Positions 1-10,532 of a stretch of 64,000 bases of DNA are shown in pieces (the first letter of the stretch is position 1; each line of letters begins with the position of its first letter). The translations under genes were made by a program, and so were the position numbers. The notes under the pieces are model-generated. The model was not told where the DNA came from, searched no databases, and worked only from the letters and a program-made list of their open reading frames with translations. The DNA is from Chrysogorgia sp. JL179-B06 (Eukaryota > Cnidaria > Anthozoa > Scleralcyonacea > Chrysogorgiidae). The stretch is taken from positions 62,001-126,000 of the forward strand of contig JAYKKM010000026.1 of assembly GCA_035772405.1 (NCBI GenBank). Direction: 5' to 3'.

Positions 1-545
1 AAAAATAAAATGAAAGAAGAAATGAAAAAAGTTAATAATGATCAACGTGTCGCAGAGAGTATGGTTAGTTTTTTAAAAAGACAACAAAATATGAAAAGAA
101 AAAGTAATGAACTTGAAAATGAGGTGACCAATGATGAATCACCCGAGTAAGGAAAACACCGACTGTGACAAGTGGGCAACAAATAAAATAATTTCTTGAA
201 AGGAAAAAAATTAAAACTGGGGGGACAGATATAATAAAAATAAACGGAGTTGCAATAAACCATCATGATTTGTTATACGATTTAACGCATAATGTCAGCA
301 AACAAAACATGTTCAATCTTACACAACAAAAGCAGACGGTTGCTTTAAAAGAATTGAAAAAATTACATATGCCCGCCTATTATATACGAAATATAAAATT
401 ACGACAACGTTATATAAATTTGGGAAAAACCCCTTCGGGTCTTTCGAGTCACGAAGAACCATCTACATCACTCACCACACACATTCCTACCCCTTCAACA
501 CCACCCTATTCAACACAAAGAAAATGGCGACGCAAAAATCCATGA
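1..545 (+). CDS. Small basic protein upstream of protease, possibly two exons, 5' partial
   Basis: The reading frame is open from position 1 to a stop at 148-150 and is rich in Lys, Glu and Asn. A second open frame runs from 192 to 545 with no early ATG. A GTAAGG donor at 147 and an AG at 201-202 would remove a 56-nt intron and join the two in frame (exons 1-146 and 203-545). This is inferred, and the polypyrimidine tract is weak. The second part ends in a Ser/Thr/Pro-rich tail with a basic end (QRKWRRKNP) and overlaps the protease start by 22 bp. I do not recognise the family; the position beside the protease suggests a virion gene. The alternative is two separate short genes. Confidence 0.4.
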
Positions 546-1024
546 ATTTACATTGTTTTTTAACCCAATTTTTATTTACGAACGAGATTAATAAAATTTC
601 AAAAATAAATAAGTTTTTAAATAAATATTATTTGGGTACATTTCCTGCAAATATTTTTCCTAAAAAAATTTATTATCCCTCGTGTTGGATTTGGAATACG
701 GATGAAGCAGATCAAAACGGTCAACATTGGATTGCTATATGGGTGGATAAAGAAAAACATATGAATTTTTTTGATAGTTTTGCAAAAGATGTCTCGTTTT
801 ATAAACGTGAATATTGGTATGATTATAGTGTAAAAAAAGGACTAACATTTCAATATATTCAAAGTAAACAATTACAATCCAAAAATACAGCCGTGTGTGG
901 AAATTGGAGTTTATTATATTTATACAATCAATGTCGTAATGAATTCGAAAATAATAATAAACAAAAAATATTTAAAAATGAACGTATTAAACTAAAAAAC
1001 GATATTAAATTAAAAAAAAAATAG
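524..1024 (+). CDS. PRO: Adenain-like (C5 family) cysteine protease
   Basis: This 166-aa protein has the adenovirus/Polinton maturation protease layout. The catalytic His is in GQHWIAIWVD (H68), an acidic residue in FFDSF (D84), and the nucleophile Cys in AVCGNWSLLYLY (C125), with Gln residues just before it that could form the oxyanion hole. Known members cut virion precursors at Gly-Gly type sites, and two basic neighbours here carry such GG motifs. The frame stops just after a 10-A run (1012-1021). One base fewer would keep the protein open to 1134, adding a Cys- and Lys-rich tail, so the true C-terminus may be longer. The ATG at 524 is the first Met of the frame. Confidence 0.85.
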   Translation: MATQKSMNLHCFLTQFLFTNEINKISKINKFLNKYYLGTFPANIFPKKIYYPSCWIWNTDEADQNGQHWIAIWVDKEKHMNFFDSFAKDVSFYKREYWYDYSVKKGLTFQYIQSKQLQSKNTAVCGNWSLLYLYNQCRNEFENNNKQKIFKNERIKLKNDIKLKKK

Positions 1025-1191
1025 AAACAATTTTAGGTCGTGTACTCGTGGGAATATATAATAAAAAATGTAAAAAAAATTGTAAGAGTAATAACAATCA
1101 GTCATGTTGTAGTTTTAATAATGCCAATTTTTAATTAAACAAAAAAATTAACTTATTTACACTGTTTATATGTTTTCTAAGGGTAACACTG

Positions 1192-1404
1192 TTACCAATG
1201 CCAACCCGTTCTTGGTTTTATAGACATATAATCTCTTGCCCCTCCTTTTTGTTTTCTTTTTCTTTTTCTTTTTCGAATACCAATTCCCAATTGATTTCCA
1301 ACTAACGATCCCAAAGGTCCAAAAATATCTAGAGCACTACCCCCTTTTTGTTTCTTTTTTCTAAGGATAATTCCCCTGCTTCTTCTATATCGTCTTCTTG
1401 CCAT
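1192..1404 (-). CDS. Basic core protein, pX/pVII-like, with GG cleavage motifs
   Basis: This 70-aa protein is mostly Arg and Lys (it begins MARRRYRRSRG) with a short hydrophobic middle (DIFGPLGSLVG). Two QKGG motifs flank that middle. They match the style of adenain cleavage sites in adenovirus core precursors (known for the family), so processing by the neighbouring protease is likely. By analogy with adenovirus mu/pVII, its role would be DNA condensation in the virion. It lies head to tail with the packaging ATPase on the same strand, 121 bp away. The exact family match is inferred from composition and context rather than from a conserved fold. Confidence 0.6.
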   Translation of the reverse strand: MARRRYRRSRGIILRKKKQKGGSALDIFGPLGSLVGNQLGIGIRKRKRKRKQKGGARDYMSIKPRTGWHW

Positions 1405-1525
1405 GATTTTTTAAAAAAAGTTCATACACAATATACACATCCCATACTATATATACTTTTTAAAAAAATTTCAACAACTCTTTTATTTTTTTTAACAAAC
1501 ATTTATTTTTTCTTTTTACATTTAT

Positions 1526-2167
1526 TTACAAATCATAGATTATCGTTGATTCATGTGGAAATACATTGGTTCTAATTCTACAATTTTCATACCCTTTTCT
1601 ACAATTATCAAATACCAAATAACCATAGGGTTTCTCATTAATTTCACTTAATACTTTATTAAATCTATTTCTATTAATTTTTTTATTATCACATATCGTA
1701 TACATATTATTATAATCGCTTAAATTTTTAAACATAACATAATATTGACTATTGACACGTAAATTTCGCAATTTACCATTTCCATATGTTAAATTTTGAC
1801 ATGTAAAAATAACACTAATATTACGATGATGGACATCTTGAGTTGCAATATTATCTATTCTTTCAAGATTTTCCTTTGATGATGTTGCAACTAACATGAG
1901 ATCATCTAATATTATTAACGTATTTTCACGGGTATTCGTTTGTATATCGGTAATGCGGGGAATACCCTTTTGACAATCGATAAATTCAACACTAATATCT
2001 GTTTTTTCCGCAAGAACTTTTTCCATTTCAGCGTACAGAGGTTGATAAATTGAATATAAATAAACAATTTTAACAATTGCGGGTGTAATCATAATGTTAA
2101 TATTTTTCAATAATTGTAATATCCAATATGTTTTCCCACTTTGACTAGGACCACATAACGTTAACAT
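1526..2167 (-). CDS. ATP: Packaging ATPase (adenovirus IVa2 / adintovirus type)
   Basis: This P-loop ATPase has Walker A GPSQSGKT at residues 6-13 and Walker B LIILDD at about 84-89, followed by a Thr/Gln motif (FTCQNL) typical of FtsK/HerA-like viral genome packaging enzymes. At 213 aa it is close to the usual Polinton/adintovirus length. The Met used sits only five residues before the P-loop. Upstream in frame there is a PFQHPF segment after a stop, which resembles the normal lead-in to this fold, so the 5' end may be damaged or spliced. Its role would be to drive genome translocation into capsids. It is followed by the polymerase on the same strand. Confidence 0.75.
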   Translation of the reverse strand: MLTLCGPSQSGKTYWILQLLKNINIMITPAIVKIVYLYSIYQPLYAEMEKVLAEKTDISVEFIDCQKGIPRITDIQTNTRENTLIILDDLMLVATSSKENLERIDNIATQDVHHRNISVIFTCQNLTYGNGKLRNLRVNSQYYVMFKNLSDYNNMYTICDNKKINRNRFNKVLSEINEKPYGYLVFDNCRKGYENCRIRTNVFPHESTIIYDL

Positions 2168-2204
2168 AAAAGGGTGTTGAAATGGTTATGAAACATTGTT
2201 CATT

Positions 2205-5200
2205 TCAGTTATCTAAAAATCCAAACGGAATCGTATTAAAATTATTTTTAACAACACGTTTATTAAATGTAAATGAAAATTTTTTTATTTCATTCTCAAT
2301 AAAAATATGATTAAGTTTATCTTTACATATTTTATTGTGATATTTAATTTCGATGATCTGATCTTGATTTTTAACACATTGTGTCAAGGATAAAAAATAC
2401 AATTTTTCTTTTATTGTTTCATTTTTTAAAGTAAAACCTTTCACATGAATACATTCCTGATTTAAATTAGTTATATACGCGTAACATTTTGAACCCGTTG
2501 AACAAAAATTTGTTATCCATTCATTTTCATTTAATTCATTCGTTAAATCTCCTAAATATTTTCCCGTTTTAACATCAGTATAATTATTTTCATCAGATAT
2601 ATAAATAACAGAATCTGTATCAAAATATAAAACGCGATCGTCTAATTTAACGAGTAACTCGTATAATTTCAAACGTGCATATGCAGTAACAAAACACGCA
2701 ATGATTACATTTCCCGTTTTTAGAGGGGTTGTTGCATCATCAATTTTTTCATATGTACAACGTAATAATGTTTCGTTTATAAATTCCATCGATGTTAATT
2801 TTTTACTTTTATCATTGGCAATATTTAATAATTCTTCATAATCGTTTAAAAAACACACTTGTGTATTATTTCGTTTTGAGCAAATTTTCCCCATAACGAA
2901 TTTAAAAATGTTTTTGCAATAGTTCTTAATCCGGGATTTTTCTCTATTTTGTCTTTATCTAAAAAAACATTTTCATTTTTTAAATAATCATTACAATACT
3001 GTTTAATTTTATCATCATTTTTACTTCCATCTGCGTTCAAACAATCCGTAGGAATTCCTGAAGATTCTTGTTTGATTTTTAAAAATTGATTTACGTATTG
3101 TGAAAAGATTTTTTCTTTGCGTTCAAAATGATATATTTCGTAAAGAGCAATTATTTTATATCCCCTATCTATAGCAACATTAATCTCAACACTAGTCCAA
3201 GTACCCGTCAAGTATCGATCGCTTTCATTATGTTCACATTTATTACATTTATCCACAGCACATTTATAACATAATGGAAATAATAATTTCCCATCTATTC
3301 TAACAGGTAAAACAGGAAAGTAAATATTTCGAGGAGGTGAAATACAACATTTTACTAAACCAAATATGTCCTTGATTTTTATTTTATTACAATCTTTCCC
3401 CAGTAAAATAGTAGGATGACCCACAGGAAAATCATAATTTTTTTGTACATCAGGGTATAGCGATGTAAAATCTACGTAACTTATTCGTTCGTTGGGTTTT
3501 GTTTCTTTAAATAAACATACGGGGGAAGTTCGCCCCCCCATATAATGCGTCACGTGGTGTTAAAGGAGTAAACGGATAAAATTTTCTTTTCTTTTCAATT
3601 AATTGTTTCTGTGTATATTTTTTTTCTTCTAAATAATCACATTCCCACATCTCGATTAATTTGTAACCGGCATTTTTTATTGTCCAAGAAAAACGTTGCG
3701 TATTTGCATATAAATTACAAAATTTTTCGTTTGTAAGAACGTTTAATGCATAGGGGTCGAAACATTTGGGACATCCGTGATAAAAACAACCATGAAATTG
3801 ATATATCGTATCAATATAAAAACCATCGACAAAACGTCCTAGAATGTTTTTCTCCCCATTTTGTGAACAGATATATTCTAAATTTCCTCCTATTTCTCGA
3901 TTAATTTCATCTAACCAATCAATAGCAATTAAACTCTGTTTTACACCTCCCCTATACCCCGAAGCAGGAATAATTCCTACACAATTTTTTTTTTAAAAAT
4001 TAAGTCTATACACTTTCAAAGCTAAACTAGCAATCGTAATACAATTTTTTGCATAAAAGGGGGTGATATGACCTATGGTCCCTATCATTGTAGAAAATTT
4101 AACACATCCTTTTCTTAAAATATCTACATCACTACAACAATAATAATAAATCTCTTTACGAAATATATATTTCTCTTTCTTTTTTTCTAAATACCATTTT
4201 TCAAATTCATTAAGGGTTGCTGTATTCATATGTTTCGTATCAAAAAATTTCCGATCTACAATGTCACCCTCATAAGTTAAATCGTAAAATTCATAAGGAT
4301 GAAATCCCTTACATTCCCCTTGAAGATCCATTGCTTTTGGAATATCGGCTAATTTCATACTAAAAAACAAATAACTATCGAGGATTCTAATATTTTGTTC
4401 TTTAATTATTAAACTCATTATTTTAGTACCGTTCATTATAGTATTCGGCATTATCTGTTTTATTTCTAAAAGATATTTTAAAATAAAAATAGTATCAAAT
4501 CTACCCCCGTTATGAGCTATCCAAACGGAATTTGTTTGTTCAAACATAAATTCACATAAAGTTTCAATAACATTGTTATCAAAAATAAATTGTCTATTCC
4601 CACAACAACTAACTTTTTCAATAGTATTATCGATAATTTCTTGATCCTTTTTTCAAATATTTTTGTTTTTTTAAATTCAATATGTTGACATTTTTTTACA
4701 TACCTTTGGACGATACAATAAAACGGTACGAGCAATTTAGTTTCGGTTACTTTTGTTTCAAAATCAAAAAAAAATAAAGTGGGTTCACTTTCTTTCCCCT
4801 TGTTATATTCAAGTGAAAGGGGTTTCACGTAACAAAAATGAGGTTGTTTCATGTATTTATCACAATGAAAACAAAATCGTTTGCTACAATCATGTTTAAC
4901 TGTTTTATTAGAAAAAATGAAAAAGAATCGAGGACAAATTTTGTTACAGGTTTTACAATAAAAAAAATATTGACACGGTGTTAAACGATCATAATTACTA
5001 TGAGAAGGTTTAAAAATTTTATTTGTTAAATGATTTGTAAAACAATTTTCATCATAAAAAATTATATCACAACTGCTACAAATAAGTTTATTATTTTTAT
5101 CTTTACACTTATTCGGATATTTATAACATCGTAAACAAGTTAAGTTATTTGTAGTACATAGGTGATTATCGACGTATTCATGACGTGTAAAATAACTCAT

Positions 5201-6417
5201 ACATTTAACACAAAAAGAACTGGTACTGAGTTTAGAAAATTCCTTTATGCTTAAGACTACATCGTAATGATTATTATTTAACCATAAACATACAATTTCA
5301 TTAGTCAATTTAATAAGATTACCTGCACTATCAGTTCGTGAATCATAAATTATATTATCGGAATGAGTGTCAGCATACACTAACAAATCAACACCCTGTT
5401 TTTTTAAATAATTATTATATACAAAATTAAACTGTGTAGCATCAACATTACCCTCGGGTATCCCACATTCCCGATATACATTTCGAATTTCTTCACACGT
5501 AAATAAATCATCCACAGGTTTATTGGGTTTTCTTTTCATTATAAAATATTTATAGTCTTGTTTTAAAAATGATAAACCCACTAATATTGCTAAAGCAAAA
5601 CAGCAATCTTTCACTGTACGAAATAATACATGGCTAAGAATATAAAATACACCCGTGCGAAATTTACGGCCATATTTTTTTACATTACTTTTCACACCAC
5701 CTTTATCTGTAGCATTTCCCTTATTCAAACTATTGTAAATACTTTTTTTCCTTAATACACTATTTTTTTTTTTATTTGTACTTATTCCTGCGGGAAAAGT
5801 TTGAACAATTACTTTACTATTCCAACCATTAGCTATTATTTCTTTATTACTCTGCATAAATTTTTCTATAATATTTAAGAAATATTTAACGTCAAAGTCT
5901 TTCACGGGTAAAACGGCTGTAGAGAAAAAACTTTTTGGCGCATTACTAAAATAAATCTAACATAATCATCATCACTTTTTACATTTGCCCGTGCAATGTT
6001 AATTAAATAAGAAAAAACCAACGATAACGATTGAATAAAACTAATAAAATTAACCGTTTTTTCCCGTGAAACATCCAAAGAAAAATGTTGTTCAGTGACT
6101 TTAAATTTTTCTCTACTAATAGTTTCTATATGATTAACAGAAAAATAATCGTCTATTTTTTCATTTTTCTTACTTTCTTTTTTCTTATTAAACAAACTTA
6201 CAATTTTATCTATATCTTTTTGACTATATTTTAATTTTTTCTGATCATCATTCATCTTCTTTTTTTTTCTAAAACAAGAAAAACTTGCCGTTTTATTTTT
6301 ATTTATGTTTTCGTCTTCACCATCAACACGATCAATAGTAACATCGTATGAATCCTGTATATTAATACATGTGAACGTAAGTATAGGAGGGATTTTTTTT
6401 GAGAATAAAGAACCCAT
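2205..6417 (-). pseudogene. POLB: Protein-primed type DNA polymerase B, broken by several frameshifts
   Basis: The pieces together cover about 1,400 codons. Visible motifs are Exo I (FFFDFETK), Exo II (AHNGGRFDTIF), Exo III (CCSDVDILRKG), palm motif A (DFTSLYPD), motif B (FLNSLWGKFAQ), motif C (YFDTDSVIY) and a CYAYIT motif. Several Cys-pair zinc-like motifs precede the exonuclease. Lesions are frameshifts near 5940, 4650 (six-T run), 3535 (seven-G run) and 2885 (short A run), plus an in-frame stop at 3993-3995. The segment 5902-6417 starts MGSLFSKK and is probably the N-terminus, because another frame continues directly into the rest, but it could be a separate gene. The relatives are Polinton/adintovirus replicases. 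Either the gene has decayed or the assembly has indel errors. Confidence 0.8.
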
Positions 6418-6460
6418 TTAAAAAAAAACTAAAACAAAAACAAGAGAATAAAAAAAAAAT

Positions 6461-6775
6461 ATGAGTGAAATTGTGTATATTGAAATTTATTTACAAGCGT
6501 CTAACTCACCTTATATCGGGTATGAAATTCAAGATAATGATCCTTCAATATTATTTACGCCGTATCTTTTAAGGGAATGTTTACTAAATTTTACAGAAGA
6601 TAAAGAAAAGATAATACCCATTTCATCAAAGATTTTAAAACAAAGAATAACAGATTTAAAAAAAGAAATATACAACTGTCCCGAAGATATTATCTATAAA
6701 GTTGAATGTATGGTAAAATTTATTCAGACACATGAAAAAAATAATGATTATTTAGGAATAAAAACTATATTTTAA
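6461..6775 (+). CDS. Unknown 104-aa protein
   Basis: This is a clean 104-aa frame starting 43 bp after the divergent start of the polymerase region and ending 6 bp before the SET-domain gene, so the two may be co-transcribed. The sequence is acidic to neutral, with a predicted mixed helix region (KILKQRITDLKKEIYN) and no Cys pairs, signal peptide or membrane segment. I do not recognise the family. Tight packing between recognised genes and codon use like its neighbours support it being real. Confidence 0.55.
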   Translation: MSEIVYIEIYLQASNSPYIGYEIQDNDPSILFTPYLLRECLLNFTEDKEKIIPISSKILKQRITDLKKEIYNCPEDIIYKVECMVKFIQTHEKNNDYLGIKTIF

Positions 6776-6781
6776 AACAAA

Positions 6782-7333
6782 ATGGTAAGAGTTAAGTTAC
6801 CCCGAAAAAAAAGACGCAATGATAAATCTCAAAGTATACGTCACGTTCTTCAATGTAGAAGTAAAACCTTAAAAAAAATAAGATGTCGTAAACGAACAGC
6901 AAAAACAAAAAAATGTTGGATTCATTTAGCAAAACAAAATAACTTACGTATCAAGAAATCAACGATCCCAAATGCGGGTGGAGGATTATTTGCTTGGAAA
7001 AAACCTTTTAAACCCGATCGTAATATTTCTTATTATACGGGTCAAAAAACAACACAGTCCAAATTGGATCGTAAATATGGTAAAAACACAAATGCTGTAT
7101 ATAGTATTTGTAACGATGCAAACACGTGTATCGATGCTTATTTGACAACTCACGCCGCAGCACGGTATGCGAATAATGGGAAAACCGGTTCTATATATAA
7201 AAATAATTCCGATTTTGTTTACGATCCCAATAATAAAAAAATGTATTTAGAAAGTATAAAACATATAAAAGCCCATGAAGAAATTTTTGCAGACTATGGT
7301 GATAACTATTGGGAGAGAAAACAACCTTCATAA
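6782..7333 (+). CDS. SET-domain protein methyltransferase (viral type)
   Basis: This 183-aa protein begins with a basic stretch and a Cys/His cluster (C25, C35, C45, H48). The SET core follows: an AGGGLFA segment at 65-71, YYTG at 84-87, ARYANN at about 127-132 where SET domains place the cofactor-binding Asn, and EEIFADYGDNYW at 166-177, the C-terminal catalytic-Tyr motif. Small virus-encoded SET enzymes of this size methylate histone H3 in other systems (known for algal virus vSET); the substrate here is not known. The same element encodes a protein with an H3-like tail at 12390-13250, which is a striking pairing. It is just 6 bp downstream of the preceding gene. Confidence 0.8.
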   Translation: MVRVKLPRKKRRNDKSQSIRHVLQCRSKTLKKIRCRKRTAKTKKCWIHLAKQNNLRIKKSTIPNAGGGLFAWKKPFKPDRNISYYTGQKTTQSKLDRKYGKNTNAVYSICNDANTCIDAYLTTHAAARYANNGKTGSIYKNNSDFVYDPNNKKMYLESIKHIKAHEEIFADYGDNYWERKQPS

Positions 7334-7335
7334 CA

Positions 7336-7621
7336 ATGGTAGGAAGAATAAGAGAATTGCGGGGTGGTGATTTTAAGGGGAAAAAAAGGCAACGTGGGGG
7401 TATTTTTAAAGGGAAAAAAAAGGCAACGTGGAGGAAATAAAACAGTCAATAAATACGGCAAACTTTTTATAAACGATTTTAAAAAAGAGCTTAAAAAAAA
7501 AGCTAAAGTAGTAAAAATTATTGCAAAACTAGGAACGAAAAAAATCAAAAGACAATTTCAAAAAGGAGGACTTGTATATCATAAACCCAGAAACCATGTT
7601 GAAAAGTTTTTAATGTATTAA
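7336..7621 (+). pseudogene. Basic GG-repeat core-like protein with a frameshift
   Basis: From the ATG at 7336 the frame reads through a short motif (FKGKKRQRGG) that begins a second time. It is then thrown out of frame in an eight-A run near 7420 and stops. Another frame continues from there to 7621 with a Lys-rich region (FKKELKKKAKVVKIIAKLG) and a second GG (FQKGG). The repeated RQRGG/QKGG motifs look like adenain cleavage sites in a virion precursor, and the basic composition suggests a DNA-binding or membrane-lytic core peptide. One extra A explains the break. It starts 2 bp after the SET gene stop, so it is likely part of the same transcription unit. Confidence 0.55.
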
Positions 7622-7643
7622 TTTTCAAATAAAAAAAATACAT

Positions 7644-8237
7644 TCAGTGTATTATTTCGTTACATAAGATGTTATTGTCCATTGAATATTTTTCTACATT
7701 ACAACCTCTTATTTCATTAAAATTTACACTGATGAAATTAGGGTAATCCACATTACATTCGCATTCCCCTTTACATTTTTTACAAGTGTATTTTATAGTT
7801 TTATTATAAACCCAAAAATCATAATATAATGCTATAATACTCCTAAAACACTCATAAGTAAAACAATGTTTTCTATCATAATCTAGTATCTTTAAATATT
7901 CTCCAATTCTTTTGTCGTTGATACGTGGGGATAGGTCATCATTCCATGCTTCACATATTTTACGAAGAAATTCATAACATTCTTCTGGAATGTCGTGTTC
8001 CTCTTGATGTATAACATACATTTTGGGATTTTTTGAACATTCTACTTCCAGTATAAATTTATACCGTAAATATGTTTCATAATCAGCTATAGATATTAGT
8101 AGATGATATCTTGATTTCCCAACTTCCACACTTCCTACTAAATGCCAAAAAAAACCGGATTCCACATAACTGTATTGTGTTAAATCGTGATAAATCTTAT
8201 ATCCCTCTTGATTTAGTACTCGTTGAAAAACAGCCAT
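7644..8237 (-). CDS. Unknown 197-aa protein with CxxC cluster
   Basis: This is an intact 197-aa frame. It is rich in Tyr and acidic residues, with a Cys cluster near residue 150 (CKKCKGECEC) that could bind zinc. No signal peptide or membrane segment is obvious. It converges on the basic core-like gene at 7621 with only about 20 bp between the two stops. I do not recognise the family. Downstream placement beside another unknown on the same strand suggests a short co-transcribed pair. Confidence 0.55.
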   Translation of the reverse strand: MAVFQRVLNQEGYKIYHDLTQYSYVESGFFWHLVGSVEVGKSRYHLLISIADYETYLRYKFILEVECSKNPKMYVIHQEEHDIPEECYEFLRKICEAWNDDLSPRINDKRIGEYLKILDYDRKHCFTYECFRSIIALYYDFWVYNKTIKYTCKKCKGECECNVDYPNFISVNFNEIRGCNVEKYSMDNNILCNEIIH

Positions 8238-8283
8238 GACACGTGCCTCTCTTTGATAAAACGATCTTTATATATATCCCTAT

Positions 8284-8964
8284 CTACGTATATCCATCGG
8301 AATAAACAATAGAAATATCGTATTCATTATAGGGGTGATTCGCTTCACCCAATTTAAGACCATATTTATAAAAAAAATGCTCATCTACAAATTGAATGCG
8401 TTGAATCAATATAAAATCTTCGTCAGCAGGTAAATTATAAGCTAAATCTACAAAACGTTTACCCTCGTTAAAGAAATTTTTCTCAGGATCAATAAACAAT
8501 TGATTAGAGCTAAAATAGGGTTTATTAGGTTTTCCAATAAATGCTCCAAATTCACCCTGGTCGAATAACTCTTTTTTAACTTGAACAATACTCCATCCTA
8601 ATGCATCGTTATATTGTTCTACAATATTATTTTTAAGTTTTACATAAATACTATGAATTATTTTTCGTTTATACCAATCTTTTTTTCTTGCTTCTAATTC
8701 TCCCGTAAGATAATTCGCTTTTTTTGTTTGAAAACTTCTATTGTCACTAAATGTCAATGAAAAATCAGTAAATGTCCCTGGAGCACGAATATTGTTTTTA
8801 ATTTTAAAACCGTCAAGAAAACTCGATGGTATTACACCGTGTGTCCAAGGTACTTCTGGAAACGCATATAGATTATTTGCTGATTTTAACGCTATTGTCG
8901 CGTATTTTCTTGGATTAATAAGCGAAAAACGTTCATTATAATGGATGATTTTTTTCTGACTCAT
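8284..8964 (-). CDS. Unknown 226-aa protein
   Basis: This is an intact 226-aa frame with alternating beta-like stretches and few charged runs (for example GTFTDFSLTFSDNRSF and EYDISIVYSDGYT at the C-terminus). It has no Cys cluster, P-loop or membrane segment. The beta-rich look could fit a structural protein, but I cannot tie it to a capsid family. It lies upstream of the 197-aa unknown on the same strand with a 46-bp gap. The Met start MSQKKIIHYN is preceded by an A/T-rich leader typical of this element. Confidence 0.5.
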   Translation of the reverse strand: MSQKKIIHYNERFSLINPRKYATIALKSANNLYAFPEVPWTHGVIPSSFLDGFKIKNNIRAPGTFTDFSLTFSDNRSFQTKKANYLTGELEARKKDWYKRKIIHSIYVKLKNNIVEQYNDALGWSIVQVKKELFDQGEFGAFIGKPNKPYFSSNQLFIDPEKNFFNEGKRFVDLAYNLPADEDFILIQRIQFVDEHFFYKYGLKLGEANHPYNEYDISIVYSDGYT

Positions 8965-9004
8965 TTTAATTCCAATAAGAGAAAAAAAATTAAGAACGTT
9001 TTAT

Positions 9005-9226
9005 TTATACTATACGTAGAATGATATCATTTTTTATATATTTAAATGTACAAAGAGTTTCTATGATCATCTTATTTTTTTTAAAACTTCTCTCTCCTTC
9101 TATTTTAACAAAAATAGTATTTTTGATAACATGTACATCTTTAACAAAATAATAACGTTCTAATGTACGTTTTATTTTTAAAATATAAACATTTCTTAAA
9201 TGTGCTTTTGATAATTTTTTAAACAA
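9005..9226 (-). CDS. Small unknown frame, possible 3' exon
   Basis: The open frame encodes about 73 basic residues and has no ATG at its start. Just upstream on the coding strand is a pyrimidine-rich stretch ending TTTTAG, which resembles a 3' splice site. The frame may therefore be the last exon of a spliced gene whose first exon I cannot place, or a decayed gene. Its composition is Lys/Ile-rich. No family is recognised. Confidence 0.3.
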   Translation of the reverse strand: MFKKLSKAHLRNVYILKIKRTLERYYFVKDVHVIKNTIFVKIEGERSFKKNKMIIETLCTFKYIKNDIILRIV

Positions 9227-9330
9227 TCTTTGTGTTTCTAAAATTAAAAGGAAAATACATTCAATATTTTTTTTTTAAATGAAAAAGTGTATTTTTTTAT
9301 TTAGGAAAAATGTTCAGGAGAGAATAATTT

Positions 9331-10101
9331 TTAAAAATTAAATTCCTTATCATACATAGAGAGTACAGATCGTTCATTATCCACATCTTCTAATTTACGA
9401 AACAAACATGCAGCAAATAAAAGACATTCAAACAAACTACAATGATACAATAAACATGTGGGTTCACTAGTATGATACCAACAATTTCTTGGTTTAAGAT
9501 TATAAAACGAAAGTAAATAATCGTACTTCTCAATTCCAAAATATTCAAGATTCACACAATGTAAAATAGTTTTTTCTTGAAGTGTTTTAACTAACGACGA
9601 TTCTTTATCACCACCTTTATACCCGATAATAGCATTCGGGGGAAAAACATTACGAAATAAATAACTTAATCTATTTATAAGTTCACTTTGACTAAAATAA
9701 TCTCTTGATTTTTTTTCAGATAAATAGTCTAAACCATGACATCGATATTGATAGTAAACGGTAGAACGTTCCCTTCGAGTTAGTTCTTTGTAGGGTTTTA
9801 ACTTGCTATCATAACAATGATAAATAAAATACTTGTTCGTTTGAAGTTCAAGAAGAGTTACTTCACGATAACTGGGTCTCTCTCCCTTAAACTGGTAACA
9901 TTCACAATCCATTATATGTGTGATACGCGATAAAAATAATTTCTGTCGTTCTTGGGATATTTCTTCTTTACATTTGTTTAATGCACAATTATATTTACCC
10001 GCATACAACTCTTCGATAGTCTCTTCATTCTTCTCAGTTGTCTCTAACGGTATGAAGTCTTCTTTAATTTCGCTGTTCACGTTCTCAAATATTTTTGCCA
10101 T
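9331..10101 (-). CDS. Possible RNase H-fold/DEDDh exonuclease-like protein
   Basis: This is an intact 256-aa protein. The second half follows a pattern I associate with an exonuclease-like family scattered through invertebrate mobile elements and large DNA viruses: a CHGLDY segment, then YKGGDKE, then VNLEYFGIEKYDYL, then a Cys/His tail (CWYHTS, YHCSLFECL). The N-terminal third is acidic and carries CECYQFKG, which could hold the first active-site acids. The match is from pattern memory only and the catalytic residues are not certain. It has a divergent start facing the gene at 10533 across a 430-bp shared promoter region. Confidence 0.4.
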   Translation of the reverse strand: MAKIFENVNSEIKEDFIPLETTEKNEETIEELYAGKYNCALNKCKEEISQERQKLFLSRITHIMDCECYQFKGERPSYREVTLLELQTNKYFIYHCYDSKLKPYKELTRRERSTVYYQYRCHGLDYLSEKKSRDYFSQSELINRLSYLFRNVFPPNAIIGYKGGDKESSLVKTLQEKTILHCVNLEYFGIEKYDYLLSFYNLKPRNCWYHTSEPTCLLYHCSLFECLLFAACLFRKLEDVDNERSVLSMYDKEFNF

Positions 10102-10532
10102 CTCTCACTCTCCTACACTCAGACTGATATTAATTATTTTCGACATCGGCTTTTATAATTGCATCCCGCGTTACTATGTGTAACTGGGACTAGATTGGTT
10201 TGACCAATCAGAGTTCGTTGATTAAAGCTTTCATGTCATCCTGATGATTTGTGATACTCGTATACAATGAATGTGTGTTTGGGGAATTAGAGACGCGAAT
10301 CCATAATTAGCGATTTTCTTCTAAACAAATACACGGGGATTAGTTGCACCAAATGCTGTGTTGTGGATTAAAACGAATCCCTAATGTTGTTCTAAAACAC
10401 ATACACGTCAAATCAGTTGATATATTATACATTTTATCGTGTTAAAATCTGTATGTAGAAATATATATTTAAAGATTGAGAAAATAGTATATATACAAGG
10501 CGATTTTTTAAAAAACGTTATCGCTTTTGAGA
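10102..10532. promoter_or_regulatory. Divergent promoter region with CCAAT and TATA elements
   Basis: This 430-bp gap lies between two divergent starts. It contains a CCAAT box (gaccaatcag near 10202), a TATA-like stretch (agtatatatacaagg near 10486-10500) about 35 bp before the rightward ATG, and repeated words such as attag and acacg. It looks like a cellular RNA polymerase II type promoter. No coding frame is seen. Confidence 0.5.
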
